From contig JAQFWX010000062.1 of the NCBI GenBank assembly GCA_027605045.1, positions 145,551 through 209,550 of the forward strand: DNA of 64,000 bases, in the 5' to 3' direction. Under the pieces are notes generated by a model, which was not told the origin of the DNA, ran no database searches, and saw nothing but the letters and a program-made list of their open reading frames with translations. Shown in pieces: positions 8,690 through 20,151 of the stretch. The translations under genes were made by a program, and so were the position numbers. Numbering within the stretch: the stretch's first letter is position 1; every line of letters starts with the position of its first letter. Source of the DNA: Phallus indusiatus. Lineage: Eukaryota; Basidiomycota; Agaricomycetes; Phallales; Phallaceae.

Positions 8690-9194
8690 CAGAAGATCAA
8701 GACCTCCTGTACTATCGCGGCAAGGTTTACATGCCAAACATGGACGAGTTGCATCGGAAAATCCTCTCTAGACATCACGACACCAAACTCGGCGGTCATC
8801 CCGGTCATTTCAAGACCCTGGAACTCGTTTCGCGCACCTTTTGGTGGCCAGGTATCTCTAGGTATGTGCAACACTATGTAGAGGCCTGCGACATGTGTCT
8901 ACGCACGAAACCGTCTCGCCACGCACCCTATGGACTTCTCCGACCTACAGAAGTGCCAAGTCGACCCTGGGAACACATCGGTCGACTTCATCGTGGAACT
9001 GCCAGAATCCAATGGTTTTGATGCAATCCTCTCGGTTGTCGACTCTCTCACCAAACGGGTTCACTTCGTGCCGACATTTACAACACTTGACGCGACAGGT
9101 CTAGCCCGACTGTACCTCCAACACGTCTGGAAGCTCCATGGTCTCCCCATGAAGGTGATCTCTGACAGAGGCCCCCAGTTTGCTACCTGCTTCA

Positions 9195-9984
9195 TGTTAG
9201 GGCTACTCAGCTCAGACTAGAGGGAGGGGATCCTAAGAGATATATATTGGGAAAATGCTAACTACTCACCTAGAGGGAGGGGATCCTAAGAGAACAAGCT
9301 TAGGGACCCTCACTCTAGGTACAGCTACTATATACATAAACGACGACGCGGCGTGCGGCCCTGGCACAGCTAAGTGCCAGGCGCCCAAGCCGAGCCTAAG
9401 CGACGTGATGTCACGGGCATCACGCCGGGTACGAGCGCGCGACGCGCGTGAGTAGAGAAAGTGAAATAGAGACGAAACTGTCAGGGTACGCTACCACCGT
9501 CTCTCATTTTTCTATTTATTATCATCGGCATCACTTCATTTCCATTCCATTTACTATTTCCGTATTTTACTTTTATCTTCCGTTCCCTTGTTCAGTCTCT
9601 ATTTCGCATTCTCTACTCGCGCGCTCGTACCCGGCGTGATGCCCGTGACATCACGTCGCTTAGGCTCGGTTCGGGCGCCTAGCACTTAGCTGTGTCAGGG
9701 CCGCACGCCGCGTTATCGTTTTTCATGTATATAGTCGCTGTCCCTAGAGTGAGGGTCCCTAAGCTTGTTCTCTTAGGATCCCCTCCCTCTAGGTGAGTAG
9801 TATAGTTCTCTCAATATATTTTACTTAGGATCCCCTCCCTCTAGGTGTGAGCTGAGTAGCCCTAACAGAAACAAGGAAGCGGAAAGTAAAAGTAAAACAC
9901 GGAAATAATAAATAAAATAGAAATGAAGTGATGCCGATGGTAATAATCAAGGAAAATGAGAGACGGCGGTAGCGTACCCTGACA
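9195..9984 (-). repeat. Family-1 solo LTR in Ty3-B integrase, itself interrupted
   Basis: Minus-sense LTR starting TGTTAGGG and ending CCCTGACA. Removing the inner LTR (9479-9867) and one gaaac copy leaves about 396 bp. Flanks are cttca (9190-9194) and ctgca (9985-9989), a 5-bp target duplication with one later change. The Ty3-A sequence has a single cttca at this position, confirming the insertion. Confidence 0.92.
9479..9867 (+). repeat. Family-1 solo LTR nested in another family-1 LTR
   Basis: 389 bp, plus sense, TGTCAGGG...CCCTAACA, flanked by a perfect 5-bp duplication gaaac (9474-9478 and 9868-9872). It lies inside the LTR at 9195-9984 in opposite orientation. Confidence 0.95.
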
Positions 9985-11048
9985 CTGCACGCAAGAGCTT
10001 TCTAGGCTCCTTGGCATAAGGCTTGCACCCTCCACGGCGTATCATCCTCAAACCGATGGTCAAACGGAACGAGTCAACGCAGAAGTCGAACAGTACCTTC
10101 GACTTTTCACCTCAGAACGCCAGGACGACTGGGACCAGCTGCTGCCCATGGCTGAGTTTGCATACAACAACCATGTGCACTCGGCTACGCGTGCGACACC
10201 CTTCGAGCTCGACATTGGACGACATCCACGTATGGGATTCGAACCGCGGCTTGCTGAGTCCAAGATCGAGTCTGTCAACGAGTTCAAGACGCGTATGGAG
10301 TCGACGATCGAGGAAGCCAAGACTGCCATAGTCAAGGCGAAGGACGAGATGGCCAAGTACTACGACCGGAGACACATCCCGGCACCTGAATACAAGGTTG
10401 GCGATAAGGTTTACCTCGATTCCAGCAACATTTGTACTACCAGGCCTTCCGCCAAGTTGTCGCATCGATACCTAAGCCCGTTTCCGATAGTCGGCAAGGT
10501 TGGGTCTCATGCATATAGGTTGGGTCTACCGCTGTCCATGTCAAGGCTTCACCCCGTTTTCCATGTCGGGAAGTTGCGCCCTAAGGTCGAAGACACAATC
10601 CCGGGTCGTCGCGTAAAGGCTCCTCCACCGCCTGAGGTCAGGGACGACGGTGAACACTATGTCGTAGAGCGGATTTTGGACAGTCACGTATTCTGGAGAC
10701 GACTCGAGTATAAGGTGCGTTGGGAAGGCTATGGTCCCGAACACGACCAATGGGAACCCGAGTTGAATATCGCAGCTCCCGACCTGATCAAGCAATTTCA
10801 CCAAGAACATCCAAGTGCGCCGCGTTCAATAAACGGTCTTCTTTTCCAACGTTGACCTCGGTTTGACTGGTCGAAACTTCAAGAATCATTAGTCGGTGCT
10901 GCAGGCATCGGGACGTCGCCTCGTTGAAGGGGGGGATGGTGTCAGGGTACGCTGCTGCCGTCTCTCATTATTCCTTATTTATCATTGCCGGCATATATTT
11001 CTTTCTGTTTCAATTACATTTCCCATATCTCACTTTCACTCTCCGTTT

Positions 11049-11635
11049 TAGTGTGGCCGCGGTTCGGTTCGGTCCGGTTTTTTGACACTTTTTGCCGAAC
11101 CGAAAACCAAACCGATGGTTCGGTTCGGGAAATTTCACTGAACCGAACCGTTTTACATTGGTTCGGTTCGGTTCGGTTTTTATTGGTTCGGTTCAGTGGT
11201 TCGAACCGGTTCACAATAGTACTTGAAATTTTCTAGATTTTGATGAATTTAGATGATTTTGGACAGCTTTTTTGCTTATGTAACACGGGCGCTTATTTAA
11301 GCGCCCAACTTATCTTGTAGATATTCGAAAAATATTTATGACATATTTTTTTATTCCCATTTTGAGCAATTTTTGAGCTCTCTAGAGCCAAAATAAAAAA
11401 AAAATCACGACAAAATTCACCATTTTGACCCAGTTATATGGCAATATGTGAATTGGTTTCTGAACCGGTTTGAAATGGTTCCTATCGGTTCAGCAATTTT
11501 TCAAAAATTTCCGAACCGCAAACCGAACCATTTAAAAGACCGAACCGAACCGAACCGATAAATCGGTTCATTTCAGTCTTTTTTTCGGTTCAGTTCGGTT
11601 CGGTTCGGTCCAAAAACCGAACCGTGGCCACACTA
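11049..11635. mobile_element. hAT-like MITE, 587 bp, 8-bp target duplication
   Basis: Terminal inverted repeats start TAGTGTGGCC and run into CGGTTCGG-rich sequence on both ends. Flanking target duplication is ctccgttt at 11041-11048 and 11636-11643; the intact family-1 LTR has it once. TIRs beginning (T/C)AGTG with 8-bp duplications are the hAT signature. The ends hold many GGTTCGG/CCGAACC copies on both strands, giving the element strong fold-back potential; the middle is AT-rich. There is no coding frame, so it is non-autonomous. Confidence 0.88.
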
Positions 11636-11705
11636 CTCCGTTTATTTGTTCTGTCCCTATTTCACCTTCTTTACTCGCGCGCGTTGCGCGCTCGTTTCCG
11701 GTGTG

Positions 11706-12008
11706 CACTGGAGACATAGGAAAGTTTGCTTGATATGCAAACTATTAAGCAAACTCCAAGCAGAGACCCAGTTTACTTAGAGTTTCTCACTGTTTCAAAC
11801 TTTGTACAAACTCTCAATTTGATCAGAGTTTACTTGGGTAAACAGATTTCATACAAATTTTCTGACAAACCTTAATTAAATGTTATGTGGATTTTATGCA
11901 GATGCTGAAGAAGCAATCTGCTCAAGGTTTCCATACAATTTGCATCAAAATCTATTCATAGGATGCTAATGGTTTGCATGTCAAGCAAACTTTCCTATGT
12001 CTCCAGTG
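11706..12008. mobile_element. CACTG-ended MITE, 303 bp, 3-bp target duplication
   Basis: Perfect 27-bp terminal inverted repeats beginning CACTGGAGACATAGG, extending with mismatches to about 42 bp. Flanked by gtg (11703-11705 and 12009-12011). CACTR ends with a 3-bp duplication fit the CACTA/EnSpm-like group. It is non-coding and AT-rich inside. Confidence 0.88.
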
Positions 12009-12241
12009 GTGATGCCTGTGACATCACCTCGCTTATGCTCGGTTCGGGCGTCTAGCACTTAGCTGTGTCAGGGCCGCACGCCGCGTTATCGTTTTTCATG
12101 TATATAGTTGCTGTACCTAGAGTGAGGGTCCCTAAGCTTGTTCTCTTAGGATCCCCTCCCTCTAGGTGAGTAGTTAGTTCTTTCTCCAATATATTCACTT
12201 AGGATCCCCTCCCTCTAGTTGTGAGTTGAGTAGCCCTAACA

Positions 12242-14325
12242 ATGAAGAGCTTCCAACCTCATTTTTGTCTGTAAGTTCTGGATCATCAAGCAGAGTCAAT
12301 CCAGCACCTTCAGAATCATTTATTCGCGATGTCTGTGAGTTTTTCATGGACTGGCAGCGACGAGAAGAAAGTGCACAGTATATGCGTACATTGGCTGGTG
12401 AGTAATGGAACTTTTTTTTGAACTTCTTTTTTCTTATTTGAATTAGGTATGGCAATTGGGCTAGACTCAACAATTAAAATTGCAAAGAAAGCAAATATTT
12501 ATATCAAGACATCAGGACAGAAAAAAATGAAAGTGATCAATGTTTTTGACGGCGGCTTACTCACTGGCGTAAATGAAGATAAAGAATTGGTGATTTGTGT
12601 GAGTTCAATCAATGTTGTAGAATTTTCGTCATTATTAGAACCTATTTTTCAGGAATTTCTTGGCACCAGTTCATATGGGGAGATGATCCCGCCTGTCCGT
12701 GAATTTGCTGATCAATGTGACTCCCACAATGTGCCATTTCGAGCTGCTGGCCAGATTTGTGTTGATAGGTGTTGTGATTTCAGGAAGACCTTGCAGATTG
12801 CAATCCCTGGTATCACCGTCACACAGGATTTAGCACATCTCAAGGCGCGGATAATGGACACCATCCCAAAGAGAAGTCCCTATCGTGACATTTTGAGCCG
12901 TGATATTTCTGATGCTCTTATCAGTCAGAAGAGCATGAAAAAAGGCGATCCTCCAATTTATCATCCACAAGAAGAACAAGAGTCACGATTGAGATCTGTA
13001 TGGGAAAAATATGCGAATGCGGCAGGTGTTTGGACAAGCGAATCTGAAGCCGTGTTCTTCCGTCAAGTGGCACATGCTGGGAACGGTTGTCTTCAAAATG
13101 ATGACCCTCATTGGATGGCAACAACATCTCTTAATGAGAATTGGCATAAACAGCTAAACCGGTTGTCTGTCGGACGCACTGGAAGCATAACAATGATTGA
13201 AGGCACTGGAGACATTGTAGGGTTTAGCCAAAAAAAGGATCTTAAGAAAATTATAGTTCGAGGTATAGTCCATTGATGATTTACCAAATTGCAAAATCAT
13301 ATTATAACTAATACTCAGATTAAGGAATTCTGATTTGGAAAATTGTCAGTATACTGCTATAACTATCTTGGTTGAATTATGTAATAATTCTTTGTCATAT
13401 AAGCCTATGATCAATCTTATCCATTCAGTAAAATAATAAACAGAGTGAAACTTATATTATCATCATCTATATTGAAGAATGTTCTGAAAATATTGTTTAT
13501 ATTTATTGTGAGAATATATTTCTATCATAATTTGGATGCATGGGAAAAGCTTAATTTTAAGCATGAGAATACTCTTTGTAATATTATAGTTTTCCTGGGA
13601 AAACCTTAATAATACATGGATTCCTGGAAAATGCTGAGAAAACTCTAATGTCACAAATTGTGACCTTAAGTTTTAATTACACAGAAACTCAATATTTCCC
13701 ACTCTCTCAAAATTATGATAAAATACTGTATTGACAAGTAATTATATCAACTTGAATATATAATTTTCCACTATAGTTAATAATAATATATATTTTAGTT
13801 TGTATACTGTTTGACTGAATAGAGAAAGTTATTTATAGTGTTATATAAGTAAAAATAATTATAGAATTTAACTAAGATAATAATAGCAGCATACTGATGA
13901 TTTTGCAAGCCAGAATCCTTTAATCTGAATATTAGTTATAATATAATTGTGCAGTTTGGTAAATCATCAATAGTCTATACCTCGAACTATAATTTTCTTA
14001 GGATCCTTTTTGGCTAAACCCTACAATGTCTCCAGTGAGGACTAGTGATGGATGCTATTCTTCGACATAATTTGACGGTTAAAATTGACAATCGCTCTCA
14101 ATCATTTGACTCACCCTCATGCCAGTTCCGTCTCAAAGCCGAAGGATCCCATCATTTATTTCTCCTGGAAAGTATTCTCCGTCAGCGGGAAATTTTAACA
14201 AGCACTCCACAGCCCAAGTTTCTTAATGTCAGACCAGAGCATAAGATTGGGCTTGTACCACGCGAAAGGTATCCATTTTCTCACCCTCTTGTGATATTTT
14301 TTTATTTATTTTGTGCTTTATGAAG
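12242..14325 (+). pseudogene. Transposase-like gene (gene A), N-terminal part, disrupted
   Basis: The coding frame begins inside the end of the Ty3-B LTR, so the true 5' end is lost. Exon to about 12398 (ESFIRDVCEFFMDWQRREES), a ~50-nt intron (GTGAGT...TTAG), then a long exon from 12447. Visible features: an RNase H-fold-like pattern with acidic residues GLDSTIK, CVDRCCDF and QDLAHLKARI, then TTSLNENWHKQLNR and, across the 834-bp insertion, a LRHN motif. The same R/T-x-x-x-E-x-x-H...LRHN order occurs in the exonuclease element at 14.4-24.2 kb, so the two belong to related transposase-like families. Removal of the insertion at 13204-14037 plus one agg restores the frame exactly (TMIEG joins LVMDA). 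Function as a transposase is inferred. No protein name can be given with confidence. Confidence 0.68.
13204..14037. mobile_element. CACTG-ended element with ~140-bp inverted repeats
   Basis: 834 bp, flanked by agg at 13201-13203 and 14038-14040. Both ends start CACTGGAGACATTGTAGGG and stay about 90% alike for about 140 bp inward. Its end motif CACTGGAGACAT is shared with the 303-bp MITE at 11706, although the remainder differs, so both were probably moved by the same type of transposase. The interior is AT-rich and non-coding. It sits in an exon of gene A. Confidence 0.9.
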
Positions 14326-14350
14326 GGGACACCTATTATAGTGGTGGGCC
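14326..14350. repeat. Left terminal inverted repeat of the exonuclease transposon
   Basis: 25 bp; pairs with 24271-24295 at 23 of 25 positions. The shared core is CCTATTATAGTGGTGG. Confidence 0.75.
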
Positions 14351-15888
14351 CTGCCGGGAGCAAAAAAAAATTAAATAAATTAAATAAATTAATTCAAAAG
14401 GGAGCATCCGGCTATTCGTATTATTATCGTTGAAATATATTTATATAAGACTTGAACTACTCTTTAACTGTAAAGATGCATTTATTTTTTCCCCAGCGCC
14501 CCTTACAATCGCCTTGCCGACATTGTGTACACGTCCGTGGTTTTTTTGAAACAACTGGATGCTCCTGCACAGATGCATCGATTGCCGGTCGTTTGTTTGG
14601 TTGGCGCTGAAATGCCGCTCCCTCACCATAATAATATTGCATGTTGATTGACGTCTGATTGACCTCTAGGGTTCCAAGGAGGTTTTGCATTTGCCAATTG
14701 TTTGATAATGGCACTGTTGGTCTTTGTATGGGAGCTGAGATTGCCTGCGTCAACGGCTGTGGGTTAGCAACTGGAATAGTGAAGTTAATATATTTGGAAT
14801 TTGAGGCAAGGAGTTTGCGAATTTTTTCAATAGCGGCGTGATTCTGTTCTATTGAATTCTTCTCATTTCGACGCTCATTCCATGTCTTCCAGTATGCTTT
14901 AAGATGTTCCGGCAGCTGCAAAATGTCCAAGTATGTATGTATACAGTTTATTAATGTCATACCTTGTAAAAAACCTGCTTGCCGTCACAATAGCCTGACC
15001 ATGAGTGAGCAAGAGAAATCCAATTTGGCTGGTTGGAGCCACTGAAAGGTCCGTTAACCATTTGTGCAAGTCCATAAAAAACAAGCTTCTCAGCTTGTGT
15101 GTGAAGTGGAAGAACAGCGACACGTGTTCCTTGTGATTGAGCCAAAAATGTGTGCCGGATTCCTTGTTCGCGTGCATAGTTTTCACTAAATGGCAGCATT
15201 GCATATTTTGTTAGCATTGCTGAGGATAGTGGCATGATTCCAAATTTTTCTTGAGAGCGTTGATAATTATTCCCGTTGACCCAGCCACCTGACCCAAAAT
15301 ATGGAGGGACTGAGTTAAAACAATTTGCGACTTCATCCAATAAAGCGGCAATCCTATTCTTCAGCCAAATGTCATAATGTCCTACATATGTCAGGGTACG
15401 CTACCACCGTCTCTCATTTTTCTTTATTTATTATTGCCGGCATATATTCTTTTCTATTTCACTTACATTTCCCATATCTCACTTTCGCTCTCCGTTTATT
15501 TGTTCTGTGTAAGGGTACGATCGTTCAGTAGTTAGCTTAAGGATCAGATGGAGTATAACCCAGTAGCCCAATCTATAATAGCGCAAGGAACTACTCTTAC
15601 GTGCACAGGTGTATATATATACATGAGTACGTTATCTCTACCAATAACGGTCAGGTACTATATCTACCAATAGGAAGGAAGGCAGTCGATGGCGAATAGG
15701 AAAACATGAGAAAGAGGAAGATGGTGACAGAATGGAAGCGTATGGAGAAACGGTGAATGTACGGGAGAATACGGGAGGATGATACGGACCGGCATACCGG
15801 GTACCGTACGATGAACATGGTAACGCGGGGTCGACATATGCATTGTACTATACTACGCAGTATACTAGATTAGCCCTTATGGTCCTAG

Positions 15889-17119
15889 TGTCAAGTACCG
15901 ATATCCGGGAACGGCTATAGATACTATAATGTATTTTAGTCGCTGAATATAACACTGATAACCGTCACCGTTGGCCGACGATAGTCAGGACTTGGCCTCA
16001 ATCTATAAGAGATTGTGCCGCGACAGTCTTCTTCAGGATTTGTCCTGACGTTCGTCACGAGCGTCGAGTTCGTCAAGGACGTTTCTGATATATGCGTTCC
16101 GAGCCTCGAGAACCGCGAGCTGTATCTCGTACTGAATGATATTGTCACGGTACGCTAGCGCCTCTTCCGATTATTCGATTTATTCGATTTCTTCGATTTC
16201 TTTCGGTTTCATTTCGTATTACGATTTCCTCCATTTCCCGTACTTTGCCGTTTCCATTAGTTCCCTCGATTTCTCGATTTCTCGATCTCTTCGATTTCTT
16301 TCGATTTCTGTTTGTATCTCCTCGGATCCCATGGAGATCAGTCGGGCGCCTCATATTCGGTACTTATATGCGTTTTCCCTAGAGGGGGATACCTAAGCTT
16401 GTTCTCTTAGGTTTTCCCTCCTCTAGGTGAGTAGTTAGTCGTTGTCCCTCAATAGATCTTAGGTTTTCCCTCCTCTAGGTGTGTGCCCTGAGTCGCCCTA
16501 ACAGATATCAAGCTCGACGATAATGAAGAAAGCTTCAAGATGTAGCTCTCGGCAACGACGGATGACTTCCGTCGCTGCAGGTCTCGAGGGGAGATCTCGA
16601 CGTTCAATGATGATTAGAATAAGAGAAGGAGGGTTTATAGAGATATCGAATTACGTTCGATATTAAGTCTGAAGAATTATCTACGAGTATGCTAGGGTTT
16701 ATATACATGTCAGATAAATAATTCTAGCTCAGTTCGAAATAAATTCCGAACTAGAGAAATGTAAACATGTCGTGAGATTCGTAAGTAATATCAATATATG
16801 CAGGGTATGATGTCTCATGTGATGACCATGAGGCATGCAGGGATAAGTGCTGTGCATACATGGACCTACGTTCGTCATCCATGATCTCATAACCGGAAAG
16901 TGCGTGGAATATTCTAGAAAGGGCTTTCCGCGGGTGTTCCAGGAGTTAAAGGAGACGGGTACATCTCTATACGAGTTGCGAGGTTGGTAAAGATGACTGA
17001 ACGTGAAGGTCTTATCATGAGTGACGTAAGCATGATAAGATAACGGAGATAACAGATAAATGATCGGATATGGATTACGTAACGTTACCAGAAGTGATGT
17101 CATGAATCGGATCATGACA
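15889..17119 (-). repeat. Family-2 solo LTR, third shell of the nest
   Basis: Matches the 5' LTR at 1296-2161 over its whole length; flanked by cctag (15884-15888 and 17120-17124). Net length 865 bp without the inner insertion. No gag lies beside it, so it is a solo LTR left by recombination. Confidence 0.95.
16143..16503 (+). repeat. Diverged family-1-like LTR (family 1b), innermost of the nest
   Basis: 361 bp, TGTCACGG...GCCCTAACA, flanked by gatat (16138-16142 and 16504-16508); the family-2 copy at 1296-2161 has gatat once at this point. Body sequence (TTCGATTT repeats) is unlike family 1, but the promoter-to-R block is kept, including the CCTAAGCTTGTTCTCTTAGG core. Confidence 0.93.
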
Positions 17120-17899
17120 CCTAGCACGTACCCTGACATTCTGTCTCTACTTCACTTTCTCTACTTGCGCGCGTTGCGCGCTCATACCCAGCATGATGCC
17201 CGTGACATCACCTCGCTTACGCTCGGTTCGGGCGCCTAGCACTTAGCTGTGTCAGGGCCGCACGCCGCGCTACCGTTTTTCATGTATTTAGTCGCTGTCC
17301 CTAGAGTGAGGGTCCCTAAGCTTGTTCTCTTAGGATCCCCTCCCTCTAGGTGAGTAGTAGTTTCTCCTCGATATAATTGCTTAGGATCCCCTCCCTCTAG
17401 TTGTGAGCTGAGTAGCCCTAACAACATACACTTGTCCTGTCCGGTTTAAAGTGCCACACTTAAAACAAAGTTGAGTGAAGATGAAGAGATTAAAATAGTA
17501 AACTACAAACCCTGAAATTATGTCTCAAGCAGTAATCCCGTAATAAATGAACTGCAAGGTGTGGTGTTACATTATACGACCCAAACTTTTTGTGCATGTC
17601 GCGATGCACTCCACCTTCAACATCATTTGTGCCTCGACAACAACGGTAAAGAATTAATCCATTTTTGTCTTTGCGCTGGAAGTAATATAATTGAACACCT
17701 GGAGAATCTGAATAAAAAGCTCAACGAATATTCTCCAAAATATTAGACGCTTTTTTCCATGAGTTATCATTGAATAATGGGGCTCCTGTATTCACATCCT
17801 TCATGGGACCATATGTTGCGAAAATTCCAGTGACACGCTGGAAGAGCTGCTCTGGGCCAGGAATAAAGCGCCGCACTCGTTTGAAAACATACTTGGGGT

Positions 17900-18295
17900 T
17901 GTTAGGGCTACTCAGCTCACACTAGAGGGAGGGGATCCTAAGTACTATATTGGAGAAATACTAACTACTCACCTAGAGGGAGGGGATCCTAAGAGAACAA
18001 GCTTAGGGACCCTCACTCTAGGGACGACGACTATATACATGAAAAACGGTGGCGCGGCGTGCGGCCCTGGCACAGCTAAGTGCTAGGCACCCGAACCGAG
18101 CGTAAGCGAGGTGATGCCACGGGCATCACACCGGGAACGAGCGCGCGGCGCGCGCGAGCAGAGAAAACGAAATAGAGACGGAAACAGACAGTGGGGAATA
18201 AATGTAAAACACGGAAAGGATAAATAGAATGAAGATGAAGGAATGCCGAGGATAATAAATAAGGAAAATGGGGACGGTGGTGTTGTACCCTGACA
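17900..18295 (-). repeat. Family-1 solo LTR
   Basis: 396 bp, TGTTAGGG...CCCTGACA, flanked by ggggt (17895-17899 and 18296-18300). It interrupts the exonuclease-element gene between HP and KYVFKR codons without loss of coding bases. Confidence 0.95.
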
Positions 18296-19355
18296 GGGGT
18301 GTTGGAGAACCATTTTGTCATATGTTATTTCGCGTTTTTGCAATACCTCTTGCAGCGCAGCCTTATCTTCAGGATCTGGAAGAAGAAGTGCATCACGGAG
18401 AGCTCGTGCAAATGGATGCCGTAAACCATGGTGCACAGAAATTTGGAACTGGTGCATTAAGTGCCAGCAATCCCCAAGTACACGTGAGCGAATGACTGGG
18501 GCTTGTTCTGAACAAGAACGGGACAGAAGTTGATTTGCACGCATATCACCATGCTCATCTCTGTCTGACGTTTCAAGGCACTGCTCATCACTCGCTTGAC
18601 CATCATCAACGTCATGATACCAGGGCATGTTATCTTCTCCCATAGCCAGCATCTCTTCAACATTGTCTATTTCTTCGACTGAGCTGTCTGCGCGAGAATT
18701 GTGAGGTGTGCCGGCATCCAATGTTGGCAGTAGCGTTGAATCATCCTGGTTGGAGTTGCTTTGGCGAGTTTGCAAATGCTTTGCAAAACAAAGCAGTGTA
18801 AATGGCACCTCACCAAAGACTGTGAGTGATTGGTCGGTACGCGTTGATGTTAACTCCTTTGGCACTTGATATCCTGGGACCAAAACTCAAGTTATTTCAA
18901 CGAGAATGCGAGATTTTGATATCTCAATGCCATTAAACGTTGTGGACTGGTTTTCAGATAGGTAGCCTTCTGCTGCCTGCAACAATAGTTGAACGATTGC
19001 GAGATAGTAAGGATACCAACGTTCCTCCCGGCATGTCAGGTGTGACTGACTTTGGTTTTTCAGATTTGCTGAGCACTGAGTAAATTTGTATAGATGTATA
19101 TGCATCTCTTGCGGCATATAATTCTTGATCTGGAGTGAGTTCAGATCGATCCCATTCAGTACTGATTCGGATTGATGAATCTTTGGGCAGATGCTGTTTC
19201 AAGACGATTGCAGAGAGTTCAGCGAGGCTGAAGGAGGATTTATCCACAATATTTGATGTTTTTGCTAATGTGCGCAAGTCGAGACCACCGGTGAAGGGGA
19301 GTTCTGTATCATCTTTGTCAAATCCACAATCCCGATACAGCCGTTGCAAATCTGC

Positions 19356-20151
19356 TGTTAGGGCACGATCGTTCAGCGATGAGACTTAAGGATCAGACTG
19401 CTACTATAACCCAGTAACCCAGTCTATAATAGCGCAAGGAACTACACATGCGCACACGGAAGTATATATACATGTTTACGTTATCTCTAACCAATAACTA
19501 ACAGGTGCATTATCTGCCAATAGGAAGAGTCGGCAGTCGAGGACATACGAACGACATAGAGAAGGAGGGAGATGTGACAGAATGGAGCGAACGGAGAAAC
19601 GGGGAGAGTTCGGGAGAATACGCGAGGGATAAGTACGGACCGGTATACCGGGTACTGTTAGGGCTACTCAGCTCACACTAGAGGGAGGGGATCCTAAGTA
19701 CTATATTGGACGATAACTATACTACTCACCTAGAGGGAGGGGATCCTAAGAGAACAAGCTTAGGGACCCTCACTCTAGGCACAGCTACTATATACATAAA
19801 CGACGACGCGGCGTGCGGCCCTGACACAGCTAAGTGCCAGGCGCCCAAGCCGAACCTAAGCGACGTGATGTCACGGGCATCACGCCGGGTACGAGCGCGC
19901 GACGCGCGCGAGTAGAGAAAGTGAAATAGAGACAAAACAAAGAAACGGAGAGTGAAAGTAAAATATGGAAATGATAAATAAAATAGAAACGAAATGATGC
20001 CGATGATAATAAATAAGAAAATGAGAGACGGCGGTAGCGTACCCTGACAGGTACCGTATGACCGACGTAGAGCGCGTAGGCATCTAAGTAGGTTATACTA
20101 TACTACGCTAATATACTAGAATGACCGTGAGTCCTGGGACGTACCCTGACA
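19356..20151 (-). repeat. Family-3 solo LTR with a nested family-1 LTR
   Basis: TGTTAGGGCACGATCG at 19356 to GTACCCTGACA at 20151, flanked by tctgc (19351-19355 and 20152-20156). It splits the exonuclease domain at the NVNAD/LQRL motif II. Removing the inner family-1 LTR leaves about 397 bp. Confidence 0.94.
19656..20049 (-). repeat. Family-1 solo LTR inside a family-3 LTR
   Basis: 394 bp, flanked by ggtac (19651-19655 and 20050-20054). TSS-like AAGCTTGTTCT is present on the minus strand near 19752-19762. Confidence 0.95.

Larger units (their letters stand above)
8690..10927 (+). pseudogene. Ty3-B: truncated, broken pol (integrase and chromodomain part)
   Basis: The translation matches Ty3-A pol from just before the integrase zinc finger (DQDLLYYRGKVY) to its C-terminus, on the opposite strand. 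It is 5'-truncated, so protease, RT and RNase H are missing. Decay is clear: a 2-bp deletion near 8975 in the SVDFIVELPE segment shifts the frame, LTRs interrupt the integrase core between 9195 and 9984, and CGT-TGA at 10853-10855 gives an early stop 24 codons before the Ty3-A end. The 9985-10855 part, including the TDGQTERVN and chromodomain segments, is otherwise open. A GGGGGGGATGG tract follows and joins the 3' LTR. It cannot encode a working integrase as it stands. Confidence 0.9.
10940..12241 (+). repeat. 3' LTR of Ty3-B, interrupted by two MITEs
   Basis: Begins TGTCAGGGTACG right after the polypurine tract at 10928-10939 and ends CCCTAACA at 12241. The AAGCTTGTTCT start motif is present near 12135. 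About 590 bp of hAT-like MITE and 303 bp of CACTG element are inserted in it; without them it is a normal family-1 LTR of roughly 400 bp. Confidence 0.9.
15508..17138 (-). repeat. Family-3 solo LTR, second shell of the nest
   Basis: Starts TGTAAGGGTACGATCG, ends GTACCCTGACA, flanked by ttctg (15503-15507 and 17139-17143) inside the family-1 LTR. Net length is about 395 bp. A second copy of this family is at 19356-20151. Confidence 0.92.
15389..17423 (+). repeat. Family-1 solo LTR, outer shell of a four-level nest
   Basis: TGTCAGGG at 15389 and CCCTAACA ending at 17423, flanked by acata (15384-15388 and 17424-17428). Its own sequence is 15389-15507 plus 17144-17423 (399 bp). It sits in the C-terminal coding part of the exonuclease element; the reading frame continues across it. 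Confidence 0.94.

Noticed and set aside
11050..11635. CGGTTCGG arrays as telomere-like or microsatellite DNA
   Set aside because: They are bounded by inverted ends and an 8-bp duplication, so they are part of a MITE.
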